From Agrocybe praecox (lineage: Eukaryota > Basidiomycota > Agaricomycetes > Agaricales > Agrocybaceae), in contig OZ024847.1 in the NCBI GenBank assembly GCA_964017145.1, forward strand, positions 2,542,001-2,606,000: DNA of 64,000 nt, given 5' to 3'. The translations under genes and the position numbers were made by a program. Under the pieces are notes generated by a model. It was not told the origin of the DNA. It made no database searches and was given only the letters and a program-made list of their open reading frames with translations. Shown here in pieces: positions 52,347 to 63,999 of this stretch; position 1 is the stretch's first letter; each line of letters starts with the position of its first letter.

Positions 52347-52835
52347 CCGCCTATCTTCCCCTCCGCATATTCAACCGGAAACGTTCGATTTTATGTCAAT
52401 GCGACACCTGCGACAAGTATGCTTTGCGTTGGGCCACGTCTCCTCGTCCTTGTTCTCATATATGCCGATCGTTTGTGCGAGTCCGTATTCGCGAGACGTC
52501 GCGTCCTGGGGATGGATTGGAGGGGCCTCTCGAAGGCATATTCGGCAATAGTCGGTTTTGTGTTTGGCATGTTCTGTGCAGACTGAGATTTAGGCCAACG
52601 TAGGCGTATAAACAATCCGCCTAGCGGCATCGAGCCCAGTATTTGTCGTAGGATGGTTGATGCGACATATACCGCAAGCGCTGGTTGAATATTTCGAAGA
52701 TGTCGATATGGGGAAAGGTACAAGGCAGAAGCTTTGGCATTGGAAGACCCGTTCAAAGGAACATGCGAGGATAAGATAAATTTGTACGCTGGTGAGAGAG
52801 GGAGCTTCGTCTTTCTTTTGCCTTGCTTCGTCAAC
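52347..52835 (-). pseudogene. 5' part of decayed Cys-rich Agaricomycete gene
   Basis: The minus strand frame reads SACGICRINHPTTNTGLDAA, RRIVYTPTLA, an in-frame TAA, then ISVCTEHAKHKTDYCRICLR, REYGLAQTIGIYENKDEETW and TCRRCRID, followed by another stop near the LTR. The Cys pairs (CxxC four times) and order match the N-terminal half of the same remembered family whose C-terminal half lies on the other side of the retrotransposon at 35.9-36.5 kb. The in-frame TAA shows decay independent of the insertion. Confidence 0.5.
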
Positions 52836-53685
52836 AATCGGAGGCGGTAAAGGCGTCGTTTGTAGCCGCAGAGTCTCGGCCTGTGTGTTGTCTGCTCCGA
52901 GATTGTGACCTCACGAAGTGAGGTTCTTAGCTAGCTCCCGTACAAAAATGGTGATATTATATTAGAGCGACGTCCGGTGAGTGGCATCCCGCCGACGCGC
53001 TCAGTCAGGCAAGTTCACTTGTACTTACCTTGTAGTCTTAGATGTGTTGTGTGTGTTCACCCCCGAGCAAGCCGTTCTTACACACCTCTGCCACTTGGCT
53101 TGGACTTGAAATGACTGATGTCATGACGTCCTCCCCTCTTTTTGCAAATCTATGTCGAAAGTGGTCGTCTCAATATGAGCCTTCGCACTCACGAACAGAA
53201 AGACATGCATGGTTGAAACTTAATATACGGCTCTCCAACAACCTACAGTCGCGTCGTCTACATCGCCCGCCGTGTTATACGAAGTTTAATGCTCAACGTC
53301 AACATCTAATATTCAATTTAAGAAGAGCGAAGCTGGTTAATCCGAGGCGTTTTTGCGCTTACTTATCCAGCGAGAGTTTGCCGGGGGAAGACTTGAGTCG
53401 CGAGAAAACCACATTTTGGTTCGCGTCCGGTTGACTGCGGAGTAGTTACGGAATAATTAATACGTATACGTGAGCTCATTGTATTCTGCGACTCGGCCAC
53501 AGCATCTTTAAAATGCAGACAAATGCAGACATTTACGATAGACTTCTGGTCTTCGTGATATTTCTGACATCGGTATCTTTAAAATTTGATTGAATCCGCG
53601 CTTAACATGCCGCATTAGGCATTAGCTTTTCTTGGATCGGAACGTGTCTCGTACATCAGGCGAGCATATGTCTTTGTGAGAGATT
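52836..53685. other. intergenic stretch
   Basis: A 130-codon plus-strand frame at 53042-53434 has no family or splice support. Otherwise no feature is seen before the target repeat of the next element. Confidence 0.35.
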
Positions 53686-53694
53686 TGCTGAAGC

Positions 53695-54247
53695 CAGCCA
53701 TAGATGCTAGATTCATGTATCAAACCCTGGCAGTTGCCCAAGGGCCTGATACATCCCTGTGGGCAGTTGCCCTACCTGCCAATTTATACCAAGTGTGCCG
53801 TAGGCAGAGAGCAGTTGGTGTTGCCAAATATTAATAAATAATGCTGTTTTTGATGGTTTCGGACAGTAATTAGTCTCTGCAGGCGTAGTGGGTATGTTTT
53901 TTGTTGTGATATGTCAGATATAGGTTCTATATATATTTTATGATTTTTTGATGCCATTTGCGCACCTAAAAAGGGATGGGACGGGATGGATTGGAAAACA
54001 TAAGAGTGGATGACGTGTTATTTATAGCCGGACACAGGAAACAGTGTCCCCGAAGTGCCCGAAGCTGTAATTGGGCTCCTGCGCTTCGTTGGGCATCGTT
54101 CGGGGCGCTAAAAAAGCGTAGATATAATGTAGGGATATGTTTTGATTTTTGGGGGCGCTTTGCGCCATCAAAAGAGGACGGTATGGGATGGATTGCGAAA
54201 CATAAAACCGGATGACGTGTTATTTATAGCTTATTTTAACAATTTCG
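53695..54247 (+). repeat. left TIR of the 4-kb element
   Basis: Contains two internal copies of a block gggatggattg to gatgacgtgttatttatag about 200 bases apart. Near-identical inverted partner at 57168-57720. Confidence 0.85.
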
Positions 54248-54559
54248 GGCGTTGCGCTATTTTTATTCTGCATTGGTGACCATCATTCTATTTTTTACTT
54301 AAATCTAGACCCCTTAGATATCAACAAAGCAACTTTGTCGATTTTATGTTCGAGTGGTTCTTCCATATCCGGTAGTTATTACCATTTTGGTAAATGTTTT
54401 CAAAAACATATAAAATTCATTGGAATTTTTATTTAAATTTCTACCTTACACTAGATTTATATATATACTGTTTAAATATCAAGGGGGAGGGAGGGCGAAG
54501 GGAGAAAACGTGAGGATCGTTGGTGTTCCTTGTCTTCTCCCCGCTCCCTCGCACCTCCC

Positions 54560-54870
54560 TTCTCGTACCTGCCTGGTCAGTCCGTACCCGCCTGCTCGTA
54601 CCTGCGTGCTCGCACACGCCTGCTCGTACCCTGCCAGCTTGTACCTGCCTGGTCGTACGCGCCTGCTCGCAGCTCGTACGCGCCTGCTCGTACCCTGCCT
54701 GGTCGTACGCGCCAGCTCGTACCTGCTTGCTCGTACCCGCCTACTCGTACCTGCGTGCTCGCACCCGCCAGCTCGTACCTGCCAGCTCGTACCCTGCCAG
54801 CTCGTACTTGCGTGCTCGTACCCTGCCAGTTCGTACCTGCCTGGTCGTACCTCCCTCCTCGCACTCACGC
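54560..54870. repeat. minisatellite, about 15-16 bp unit
   Basis: Around twenty imperfect units such as tcgtacctgcctgc. Open in several frames on both strands because stops are absent from the unit, which is not evidence of a gene. Confidence 0.8.
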
Positions 54871-55316
54871 GGCTCTCACCGCTGTCGTATCGCCTCACCA
54901 TCATCGTCGTCGTCGTCCTGGGAACAACCCACATCCCTATCGACAGGGGAGGGGCAGGACGTATCGTCGTCGTCGTCCTTCGTCGTTGTCGTGACCTACC
55001 CATCGTGCACGCGCTAGCTGTCGGGCACGACCTACCATCGTGTACGCGCTAGCCGTCGTGCACGACCTACCCTTCGTCCACGCCCTAGCCGTCGTTGTCC
55101 TTGGCCCAGCGATCGTGCACGTCCTAGCCGCTGTGCTCGTGGTAGTCGTCGCTCTTGGGCTAGCCGTCGTTGTTGTGGGGTCGTCATGTTCGTCGCCCTA
55201 GCTGTCGTCGTCGTCGAGGTCGAGGTCGCGGTCGAGATCGTAGTGGTGGTGGCCCAGGTCGTGGAGGTCCTACGATGAGGGAGGGGCAATTGGGGAGTCG
55301 ACGATGGTGGTTGACA

Positions 55317-55405
55317 AGGAAGAAATCAACCATCAAATGGTTGGTTTCTTCCAAATCCGGTAACTTCCCACGCCGGGCCGGTTCATAACCGGTTCGAGCT
55401 CATTG
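55317..55405 (+). repeat. inner inverted repeat, left arm
   Basis: Begins with a hairpin (gaagaaatcaaccat and its inverse) and continues through cccacgccgggccgg to ataaccggttcga. Matched inverted at 56075-56165. Confidence 0.75.
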
Positions 55406-56074
55406 TTGTGCACGACGACGGGGGAAGAATCTAGGTGTTTTGAGTAGATAGAAGTATGTAGAAAAATTTTAATAATATTTAAAATGGTTGGGATCAAAAA
55501 AAAAAAACCCCCGATGCTTTACGCTCAAATACATGTACATATGTTTTATACGTCGTGTGCGGTGATTTCGTTCGATCTCTGCACAGAATAATGTGTACTA
55601 CACTCACAGCCCCATAGAAATCTCATTGTTAATATATATATATTGCTTTTAGATTACACTAAGAGTACTAATGCAAAAAAAAATAGGGCTTCAGCCCAAT
55701 ATACCAAATGGTACTGACGGATTGCTGAATTATGTGTGCAAATGTAAGGTGAACAATACTGTTGTTCATACCGGGGATGAATATATGACTGTTTCTCGTA
55801 TGCTTTGATTTTTTTTTTTTCAAAAAACAAATTTTATTAGTTACTACTACATAATTCACAGTTTTATGTGTTCTAAAGACTACTGTAGCACTTCTCATTG
55901 TCGTGCTCGACGATGAGAAGGAACTCTGTTTATACCTTTGACAATTCTGTATGTTATGTCGTCTATATATATATATATATTATACATCAAACACACAAAA
56001 TACACTACCTAAGCACATTTTACTATTTAATGTGACCTACGGATGCCTGTATGCCCTCTCATCGTCGACCTCGA

Positions 56075-56165
56075 CGATGAGATCGAACCGGTTATAGACC
56101 GGGCCGGCGTGGGAAACGCTGGATTTGGAAGAAATCAACCATCGTGATGGTTGATTTCTTCCTCA
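56075..56165 (-). repeat. inner inverted repeat, right arm
   Basis: Inverse of 55317-55405 with scattered changes; also has the gaagaaatcaaccat hairpin at its outer end. Confidence 0.75.
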
Positions 56166-56629
56166 TCACCCACCACCACTACCGGCCTCGACCAACCAAC
56201 AGCCCCTCCCCTTTCAATAGGGATGTGGGCGCTGCTTACCACCGCCTCTGCCACCTTCCTCGATGCAACCAGCTCCTCCCCTCTCCATAGGGATGTGAGC
56301 GGTGCCTAGGACGGCTACGACGCGGACCGACGACGCGGACGACAACGTGGACGATGCCGATGACCAGGACCGATGACGACACGACGACCAGGACACGACG
56401 ACCAGGACACAATGACCAGGACAGCGAGACCGCGACGCCACAAGGACAGCAACTGCGATGGACACGACGACGCCATGACGACGACTGCTGGCCCAAGGCC
56501 GACGACTGCCACAAGCATGACGGCTAGGGCGTGGACGGTGGCTAGGTCGTGCGCGACGGCTGGGCCGAGGAAGACGACGACTGCCACACGCACGATGGCT
56601 TGTGCGTGGACGACGGCTAGGTCGTGCAC

Positions 56630-56850
56630 GACTGCCATGCGCACAAGCAGCCACGTATACCCACGTACGAGCAGCCACGTACGAGTAGGCACGACCGAGC
56701 ACCCACGTCCGAGTAGCCACGCAGGAGCAGCCACGCAGGAGCAGCCATGTAAGAGCACCCACGTACACCCACGTACGAGCACTCACGTAGGAGCACCCGC
56801 GAAGAAGCACCCACGTACGGGTAGGCACGACCGAGCAGCCACAGGTGAGC
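56630..56850. repeat. minisatellite with cacgtacgagcag-like unit
   Basis: Imperfect units of 12-18 bases (ccacgtacgagcag, gtaggcacgaccgagc). Unit composition resembles the reverse complement of the left minisatellite. Confidence 0.75.
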
Positions 56851-57167
56851 AAGCACGTGGGGACGAACGGGTAAGGACATGCGAGCGGGTAAGGAGGAAG
56901 AGATAGAGAGAAGGGGAGAATATGTAGCGTAGATAATTTTTATGTGTTATAACATACGAAATAAAAAGATTTTTTTCAAAGAATTTCATATGTTTTGGAA
57001 AATATTTACCAAAATGGAAATTACTTCCAGATACGGAAGGGCCATCCAAAAACAAAAGCGGAGGAAGTAGCTTTTTGATATCTAATCTAATCTATACCTG
57101 ATATATATGTACAGTAAACATAGTATGTACGAAAAATGATCATATCATGATTAAAAATAGTTCAACA

Positions 57168-57720
57168 TTCGAAATTGTTAAAATAAGCTATAAATAACAC
57201 GTCATCCGGTTTTATGTTTCGCAATCCATCCCATACCGTCCTCTTTTGATGGCGCAAAGCGCCCCCAAAAATCAAAACATATCCCTACATTATATCTACG
57301 CTTTTTTAGCGCCCCGAACGATGCCCAACGAAGCGCAGGAGCCCAATTACAGCTTCGGGCACTTCGGGGACACTGTTTCCTGTGTCCGGCTATAAATAAC
57401 ACGTCATCCACTCTTATGTTTTCCAATCCATCCCGTCCCATCCCTTTTTAGGTGCGCAAATGGCATCAAAAAATCATAAAATATATATAGAACCTATATC
57501 TGACATATCACAACAAAAAACATACCCACTACGCCTGCAGAGACTAATTACTGTCCGAAACCATCAAAAACAGCATTATTTATTAATATTTGGCAACACC
57601 AACTGCTCTCTGCCTACGGCACACTTGGTATAAATTGGCAGGTAGGGCAACTGCCCACAGGGATGTATCAGGCCCTTGGGCAACTGCCAGGATATGATGC
57701 ATGAGGTTAGCATCTACAGG
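57168..57720 (-). repeat. right TIR of the 4-kb element
   Basis: Inverse of 53695-54247, followed directly by TGCTGAAGC. Confidence 0.85.
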
Positions 57721-57734
57721 TGCTGAAGCGAGCA

Positions 57735-58166
57735 CCGTCAATAAAGATTGGCCAATTTTTTCTGGCATCCTTTCTTAACCAGCTCAACCAAAAAGGCCTG
57801 GACGTCTGCTATAACATGCCTCTTGGATACTCACAGGCCACACAAGTCTCCCAGCTTAAGGAAGAATTGCGTCTATCCCTCCTTCGGTCTACTGGCACAA
57901 AACAGCACTCACTGTCAAAACTAATGCAAGATGGTGCCGATCCCTTGGAGCTGGAGCCACTGATTCTACGGGAGAAACAAGGCCCCGGGAATACCTCTTG
58001 CAAGCCTCGCGATTTTCTTCGCAAGCTTCTCCATGCGAGGAAGATGCTTAGGGATGATCTTTTTCGATTATGCATGCGCATTAGCGAAGGTACAAAATAC
58101 ATCAACTCACTGACTCACTTCGAGTTCCACTCATTTACCACTTCCGTTAGTAACAGCTGGATGTAG
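57735..58166 (+). CDS. hypothetical ORF beside the 4-kb element
   Basis: An unspliced frame of about 140 codons directly after the target repeat, ending NSWM at 58166. Charged and helical (QVSQLKEELRLSLLRSTG, RKLLHARKMLRDDLFRLCMR), no family recognised. Any 5' end would lie inside or across the inserted element, so this may be the tail of a gene cut by the insertion. The other side of the element (before 53686) shows no matching frame. Confidence 0.35.
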   Translation, partial: PSIKIGQFFLASFLNQLNQKGLDVCYNMPLGYSQATQVSQLKEELRLSLLRSTGTKQHSLSKLMQDGADPLELEPLILREKQGPGNTSCKPRDFLRKLLHARKMLRDDLFRLCMRISEGTKYINSLTHFEFHSFTTSVSNSWM

Positions 58167-58677
58167 GAAACCATTCCCACAGACGATCGAGGTGGTCGTT
58201 ACTATCACTATTTCAACCGAGTTCGAATTCTTTCTCATAGGGAAGGATATAAAACTATCTTCTCTCTCCGTTGTTGCGTATCAATGATCAAAGTTTCAAA
58301 CAAATACGTAACTTACCAAAATCGTACATTCAACATTTCCTCGTAGTCCTACATTCTTGTACGTTGGTAATTAATGTTGGTAGTATCAGCATACGAGACT
58401 CCAGAGATCTGCCATGAAAAGCTCAGGAAAAATGACGAGCACTTGCCCGGGTCCAAACTGGCAAGCTCATAAACTGCAAACACGGGAACGGACGTGAGCG
58501 ACTACCTTAATCAAGTGAACGGTTATCGTGTATTCCTCATAATATACCTGATTTCTCAGCGGGAGGATGTACTTGAAATGAAATTCAGGCGGGAAGGATC
58601 ACTATATATATTTTATATCTAATAATAGATATGATGTCATATCGCTATCACTTCCGGTCCAAGTACTGCAGTAGCGC
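58167..58677. other. AT-rich intergenic region
   Basis: No gene or repeat seen. Confidence 0.4.
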
Positions 58678-59620
58678 TTAGAGACCAAGAAACAATTTAA
58701 TGAGTGATACCATACGAATGTAGTCGGTAGATTCCTTTTCTATTGCATCTGCCCAATCCCGAACAAAATCCATCGGAATGTAAACGATCGCCCTCCTCCT
58801 TATGTCCAATCTGTTATTTTCGAGAATATACTCAAGCAAATGCTGCATAATTCCAGCAGCAAGAACTGTAGGATCGACGAAAAACTCGGTGTGTTTGCAG
58901 GAGCGCAACTTGTCATACGTGAGGGAGAGCCATTCCTGGAGGCACGAAGATTTTACCGCGTCTCCAGTTGGTTCCAATCGTTTCTCCATTTCGCTTCGAA
59001 GAGATCCAACCATTTCTAAGCAGACATTTGTGAGACAAAGTTTCTGCGCCTCCGCGTCTGCAGCCGTGTTAACCTCAACCGTCTCGTCCCATTGCCGAAT
59101 GAAAAATAAGCATGGTTTCTTGTTCACGTGGAGCAGGTCTCTGGCGATACGGTTCGTCGCATCAGGCATAAATTCGGAGGCATCTTTCAAGCAGACAATT
59201 CCAGATCGCTTCTCCCTGGTGAAGCTAAAAAAAGGTATTAGTCTAAGCTTTGCAATAACCAAATAAACTCTGAACCTACAGCTCTCCAAAAGGTATGATA
59301 CCTCGCCCAGGCCATATCAAGAAAACAATCGTGTCAGGTTGATTTTTCTCTGAAAATGCCGCAAATTAAATCTATGCGCATCGTCTTTAAAGGATAAAAG
59401 GATAACCTGGGCCTAACCAGAGACAAAGTGTGAGACTCGTTATATCTTTTGTGTAAAGCTCCTCCGGCAAATAACTGACGACGAAATGTTCGCCAATGGA
59501 CTCAAAGTGAGCTGACTGAGGTAGTGGAAGAATAACGTAGCCGTAGCCTGGATTACTGGATATGGATTTAATCGGTGCTGCTGTGCTTGCGTCCATGGCA
59601 GAAACATGTGGGTGAGACAT
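58678..59620 (-). CDS. hypothetical protein, three exons
   Basis: Exons 59407-59620, 59280-59349 and 58678-59224 join in frame, 276 residues from MSHPHVSAMDASTAAP. The N-terminal part is beta-rich (YGYVILPLPQSAHFES, TIVFLIWPGRGIIPFGELF). The rest is helical (KLCLTNVCLEMVGSLRSEME, VLAAGIMQHLLEYILENN), ending SLIKLFLGL. No membrane helix and no known motif seen. Family unrecognised. Confidence 0.6.
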
Positions 59621-59639
59621 GATCCATATTTAAATCCCA

Positions 59640-60078
59640 ATCCGCTTTTTATTGAAATTCACTTGGACGTGTGTTTCTATGGCATTGATAATTGTATAAT
59701 AGAGAAAAAAGCCCCGGTTGATCAGATGGTTATTGTGTTTAAGTCAGGACCGTCACGGCGCTATGAACAATAATAGTTTCCATATACGAGTTTCTCAATC
59801 ATTCCTATATCATATAAAACGCCCTTCATAATACATGTACCGACCAAGATGGCTACTTGGGTGAGTTGACCAATTGCTTCAAGCATTGTTTGAAGTTAAA
59901 TTCTTTGTATCTGGAACAGAAGTTCCCTGCATCCCCTCTTTCCCCGCTCTCCAACGATTCCCAGACCTCGAGCGCTACTGCACTACCACACTCTAGTCAT
60001 ACATTGAGTGTAGGTCTGCGTCTGTCAAATTTAAATTTTCACTAATAGTCGCAAAGACCGAACAGATAATTAGGACGG
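59640..60078. other. divergent intergenic region
   Basis: Between the starts of a minus-strand gene (59620) and a plus-strand gene (near 60.1-60.2 kb). No clear element; a TATA-like atataaaa lies near 59813. Confidence 0.35.
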
Positions 60079-61589
60079 ATGGCACGCCCGCCGCCCCTCA
60101 GTTCGTATTTCCATCCAATTGTGACCGTCGACCTTGACGCCGATAAAAACTTTCAGGGCATCCGAATCACGAGTCGATGGTTCCGCCGACTTCGAAATAG
60201 ATCCGCGCAATGTACGACGCAAACGCAAAGGAACGGCGAAAGGTCCGAAGGAGGAGAGGATAAATTACATGCATGTAATTTATTTATCATTCATGTATTG
60301 AATATCGCTGAGTGACTTATGAAACACCCTTATCTCCAGGCCTTAGTTCGTCGGTATCTACACGATGGTGGTTACATTCCCTCACAACCACGACGCACAG
60401 CTGCATCGCGGCTGACCTCGCCCGCCAAAGAATCACTTGTGGGCCAGCACCAACTGCCACCAGGAGTTGACATGCATGCGGTCGAAGCATTCCTTTATCG
60501 GCACGGTCCTGGGCCGACCTCGGATAAAATCCTTTTGTTCTGGCCATCTACCATGGGAAACCCGTGGAACGTCGCCGCGATAAGGTTGATGGAGGTTGAA
60601 TTCCTTCAATATGCCAAAAAGGACCACTTACAGGATATAGTCGCCGTTTTCGGGGAAGTGTGCCTGAATCCTGCAACCAACCTGGATAAACTACTCAGGA
60701 CAACGGTCGATATCAACACTTGCATCGCTACCAAGCTTTCTGCTTATCGATCGACCGTACAAGCAGCGTCAAGGGAGTTGACGTCGGCAAAAATGGAATC
60801 ACCGCACAATTTCAAGACGATTTTGGCCCAGAAACAAGTCTCTATTGCTGCCAGAAATCGGAGGTACGAAAGGAGGATTGGGGTGAGTAATTTAACGTAA
60901 TATTAACATTTAGAGCAGAATTCTCAGCTGAATCATTCCATTAGCTACATCTTAGACGTGGTGCCATAATCCACCGTATGGTCTCTGACACCACCCTAGA
61001 TCCAAATGTTCAAAAGATCTGGAAGTCAATTAAGGTTGTCTATGCTCACCTACTGGATGGTGACATGTCATCCGATGAGACCGATGTTGAAGCCATATTT
61101 GCGAGCCAAAAAATCGTGAGGAGAATCCAAATGGGTTGGATAAATGAGAATGTGTCCAAGGTATGTGTTCCTTCTAGGGTTGAACTTATCTGATATACTT
61201 CCTCAGATATTTAATTTTGTCGATGGGCATTATCAGCAACAAGGAAACACTCCTCTCCCTAGGATATGGCAAAATGTCCATGTGGATTCGAAGACCCTTC
61301 CCAAGCCCGGTTTACCTGTCAATCTATATTCAACAAGCATTCAAATGAATGCGGAGGTATTGAAATCATTACAACCCAAATCCGAAATTACTATTCCGAT
61401 AGTAAGTGGGAACTGATTCCCAGACTAAATACAAAGGATTGCGCTAATCAATATTTTTGACAGGTTCCTGAGCCTCAGGTGCCTATGGCAGGCAATTTGA
61501 ACCCTGCAATGTTTCCCATGAATTGGGGTTCGAGTAACGCAGTGAATAGTGCTCCAGCCCCAGTTCCTATGGAAGATATTCAGGCCTGA
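60079..61589 (+). CDS. hypothetical Agaricomycete protein, five or more exons
   Basis: Clear exons: one ending at 60274 (basic, RRKRKGTAKGPKEERINYMH), then 60340-60882, 60945-61160, 61207-61401 and 61464-61589, all in frame. The first exon (MARPPPLS at 60079) is uncertain because the acceptor near 60156 does not keep the phase I expected. The middle part is helical (RKRK, ALVRRYLHDGGYIPSQ, VLLFWPS-like strand). The fourth part has GDMSSDETDVEA then VVRRIQ-like KIVRRIQMGW, and later PLPRIWQ and GLPVNLYS. The SDETD, VRRI and LPR-GLP order recurs in many uncharacterised mushroom proteins in my memory. The C-terminus is Pro/Asn/Met-rich. Function unknown. Confidence 0.6.
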
Positions 61590-61825
61590 GCTGAATGCAT
61601 AACAATTACCAAGTATACTACAAGTTTGTACAAAGTTCGTAGTGTAAAGACTAATCAAATTTTATTTTATTTTATTATTGGAAAGGTCTCAAAGTTCTTG
61701 GAGCTAACAAAATGGGTTCTGGTGTAGCGGTGTCCCTGGTGGGAATATCTGTACCATACCAATGTCCTGGATAAAATAAAGGTGTGTTACTTTGTTCTTG
61801 TTCACCCACCTACTCCATCGAAATT

Positions 61826-62506
61826 ATGCTGTCCTCTGATTTCTCTGCAGTCAGCACCCCATCCAATACCCAACAGGGCATGTGGTGGCGACTTGAGGAA
61901 TCTGTTGCGGGTTTTGAGGTCTCCAATGAATTCAACCAATTCCCTATGACTGATCCTCTACAAATTCCTTATCCTCTTCAGAGTGCCATGCCGGCGTGTG
62001 AGTCATCTCAGGCCAACAACACAGCGGGACCATTTGCTATCCTCACGGGTGAACTTAAAATTTCGTTGGAAATGAACTCGAACCGCAAATTTTGCGGTTA
62101 TCGTGTGCGCACCGTGGATGACAATCCCTGCGACCCTCGGTCCGGTGAGTCTAGTTATTCCTTCCAGTGTCGATGTGCCCTTGAATGCTCATTACTTACC
62201 GTTTAGGAGTTTATATTCCCATTATCGACGCTCTCCCGACCCTTTCCAATGTATCTTCCATAAGTGACGTAGCGTTTTCACTCCCAAGTTGCAAACTTCT
62301 TTGCTGACCTACAAACCTTTGTAGAGCTAATGAAAAGCTTGGAAAGCTGGATAAAAGAGCTCGAGCGACGCGTGGATCAGGGTTTGAAAGATAACCATGT
62401 ACTTCGGGACCGCCTGCGCCACGCCCAAATCTATCGGACAAACACCGAGCCGGTACTTGCGCATACCCGTTCTTTTGTAAATGCCATCATGTCCACTGAG
62501 TGGTAA
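61826..62506 (+). CDS. hypothetical coiled-coil protein, three exons
   Basis: Exons 61826-62144, 62207-62268 and 62327-62506 give 186 residues from MLSSDFSAVSTPSNTQQ. The N-terminal half is polar. KFCGYRVRTVDDNPCD crosses into VYIPIIDALPTLSNVS. The last exon is a predicted coiled coil (LMKSLESWIKELERRVDQGL, RLRHAQIY). Same strand as and 237 bases downstream of the preceding hypothetical gene. Family unrecognised. Confidence 0.55.
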
Positions 62507-63290
62507 AGACTGAAGTACATACAGTTACGCAGCCTTACGATTAGCCTTTGTATGCTTCCTACTATTTGCTTTCTTTCAACTTTCTCTGCTATGCATCACC
62601 TCCCATCCGTTCGTCGCTGTTATACATGCTTTGCTTATACCTATCTCCGTACCTCTTGTTTTACCACAATTTTTTTGGTTTCAAGTTTCTCCACAAAGTT
62701 AATCAATATATAACTGTTTATGCACTGCTGTGGCAAGGCGTTACATCTACATACACAACTCTAATAGTTGCTCCCATCATCCATAGTGGGTCCAAGATCT
62801 TCACGATGTGACTCAAACGTCAACCGATCCAATAATCGTTCAGAAGTATGTTATAATTACACCGTTGCAACTTGTTTTAGTGGGCCACTACTACGCGTGG
62901 CATGTACGAGTCCTGTGTCTATTTTTTTGGAGAAAAAAAAGAATGAAGAGTACGGATGTGTGGGTGCGGGAACAGCAATAGATGCAGAGAAAAACAACAT
63001 GAGCGAATGAGCACCAGATTTCCCTCTCTAATATTGCAATGAATGACTCACTCATCCACTTCTTGTCAAGACCGTCCTTTGGCACGACACCCATCCCGTC
63101 ATCGTCGACCGTGCTTCACAACCATCGGCGCCACGAGAACTTGACGTTCCTGCGGAATTCAACATCCAGTCCGTCAGTGTTGGATGTAGTCGCAAGCCTA
63201 TCCCGTTGGCATCGTCGTCCGTGCATCATCAGCGCCACGAGAACTTGATGCTCCTGCATAATTCCGTACGTTAGTGCTCTGAATAAGAAA
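62507..63290. other. intergenic stretch
   Basis: No gene supported. Two similar phrases with catcgtcgtcc/gcgccacgagaacttga near 63100-63140 and 63205-63245 indicate a short, roughly 105-base imperfect direct duplication. Confidence 0.4.
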
Positions 63291-63299
63291 CGAGCCTAC

Positions 63300-63999
63300 T
63301 GACATGATGTTTGGCACGACTCAATAGTCTGAAGGAGGACATTCGGTCGTACTGATTTCCTTTTGTCTCCCATCCCAGGAATTGGTATCAACGAAACGAA
63401 CACAGATAGAAGGAAAGAAAGATGGGATGAGGTTACATAACGAAGACAAAGAGTAATATGACGAAGGCGAATTTCGCGGAGCACAGAGGGATTCCAGGAC
63501 GGACGGACGAATGTCGTCGTCGTCGTCAGTGATGTTGCAACGTTGACGCGTGATATTGAATGTTGAACGTTAAGGTCTGAGGCGAGGGCCTGGTCTAACC
63601 GTGAGCGTGAAGATCCCGGCGAGGGGGAAGAGCAATCGGGGGGAGAAGGGCTACGAAGAGAGAGTCTAACGCTAACACTGATGCTGGTGCACAAGGAAGT
63701 CAAAATCCAGCCAGAGTCGGAACCAGTGAGAGCGACAGAAGAGTAAAATATGCAGGGATGTCTCCGTAAGTCTATATTTCGTCCACAAAAGATATCAGTT
63801 GGAATAATCAAGCCCCCCTCAATTCCCCACACCCAGCCAGAGCCGGAGGCGCATGGAACGAGTATTGTGAATAGGCAGACGCAGAGGGAGCTTGGGATTG
63901 GTGTGGTTGACTTTGTGGTTGGTGTTGGGGCTGGTAATAAGCCGCCTCACTCCTGACCTGCGTGCTCGTCTCTGACTCTGGAGGTGAGCGGTACGACAT
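63300..63999 (-). CDS. possible gene start, Gln/Ser-rich
   Basis: An ATG at 63999 opens MSYRSPPESETSTQV and a Gln/Ser/Pro-rich segment (YYQPQHQPQSQPHQ), with a possible donor near 63846. A second open part further left is Ser/Arg-rich (VRLSLRSPSPPDCSSPSPGS), but the splice link is not established. Possibly a regulatory protein with a prion-like N-terminus, but nothing confirms it. Confidence 0.3.

Larger units (their letters stand above)
36469..52350 (+). mobile_element. giant Ty3/gypsy LTR retrotransposon
   Basis: 36473-52346, 15,874 bp, flanked by the 4-base repeat CCGC. Order: LTR, primer-binding site, gag, protease, RT-RNase H-integrase, three antisense genes, polypurine tract, LTR. RT before integrase identifies Ty3/gypsy (Metaviridae-type). 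No chromodomain follows the integrase. The LTRs appear identical, and gag, PR and pol frames are intact, so insertion is recent and the copy may be active. Host locus: a decayed minus-strand gene. Confidence 0.93.
53686..57729. mobile_element. 4-kb non-autonomous element with 553-bp TIRs
   Basis: Flanked by the direct repeat TGCTGAAGC (53686-53694 and 57721-57729). The terminal inverted repeats 53695-54247 and 57168-57720 look almost identical (a 79-codon frame in each arm translates the same). Their outer part aligns with the KDZ-element repeat (shared atgtatcaa, tgatacat, gtgggcagttgcc, and the core gcgcc then ggatggga), and both elements have 9-base target duplications. This suggests mobilisation by a KDZ-type transposase. 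The interior has no gene: minisatellites and further inverted repeats. Confidence 0.8.

Noticed and set aside
53976..54215. 79-codon frame, repeated identically at 57202-57441 on the other strand
   Set aside because: Lies wholly in the terminal inverted repeat; identity reflects the repeat, not coding selection.
54420..55289. Frames of 85-210 codons on both strands
   Set aside because: Products of the 15-16 bp minisatellite and GTC-rich repeats inside a non-autonomous element; no start, splice or family support.
56214..56906. Frames of 87-212 codons on both strands
   Set aside because: Same reason: minisatellite of cacgtacgagcag units.
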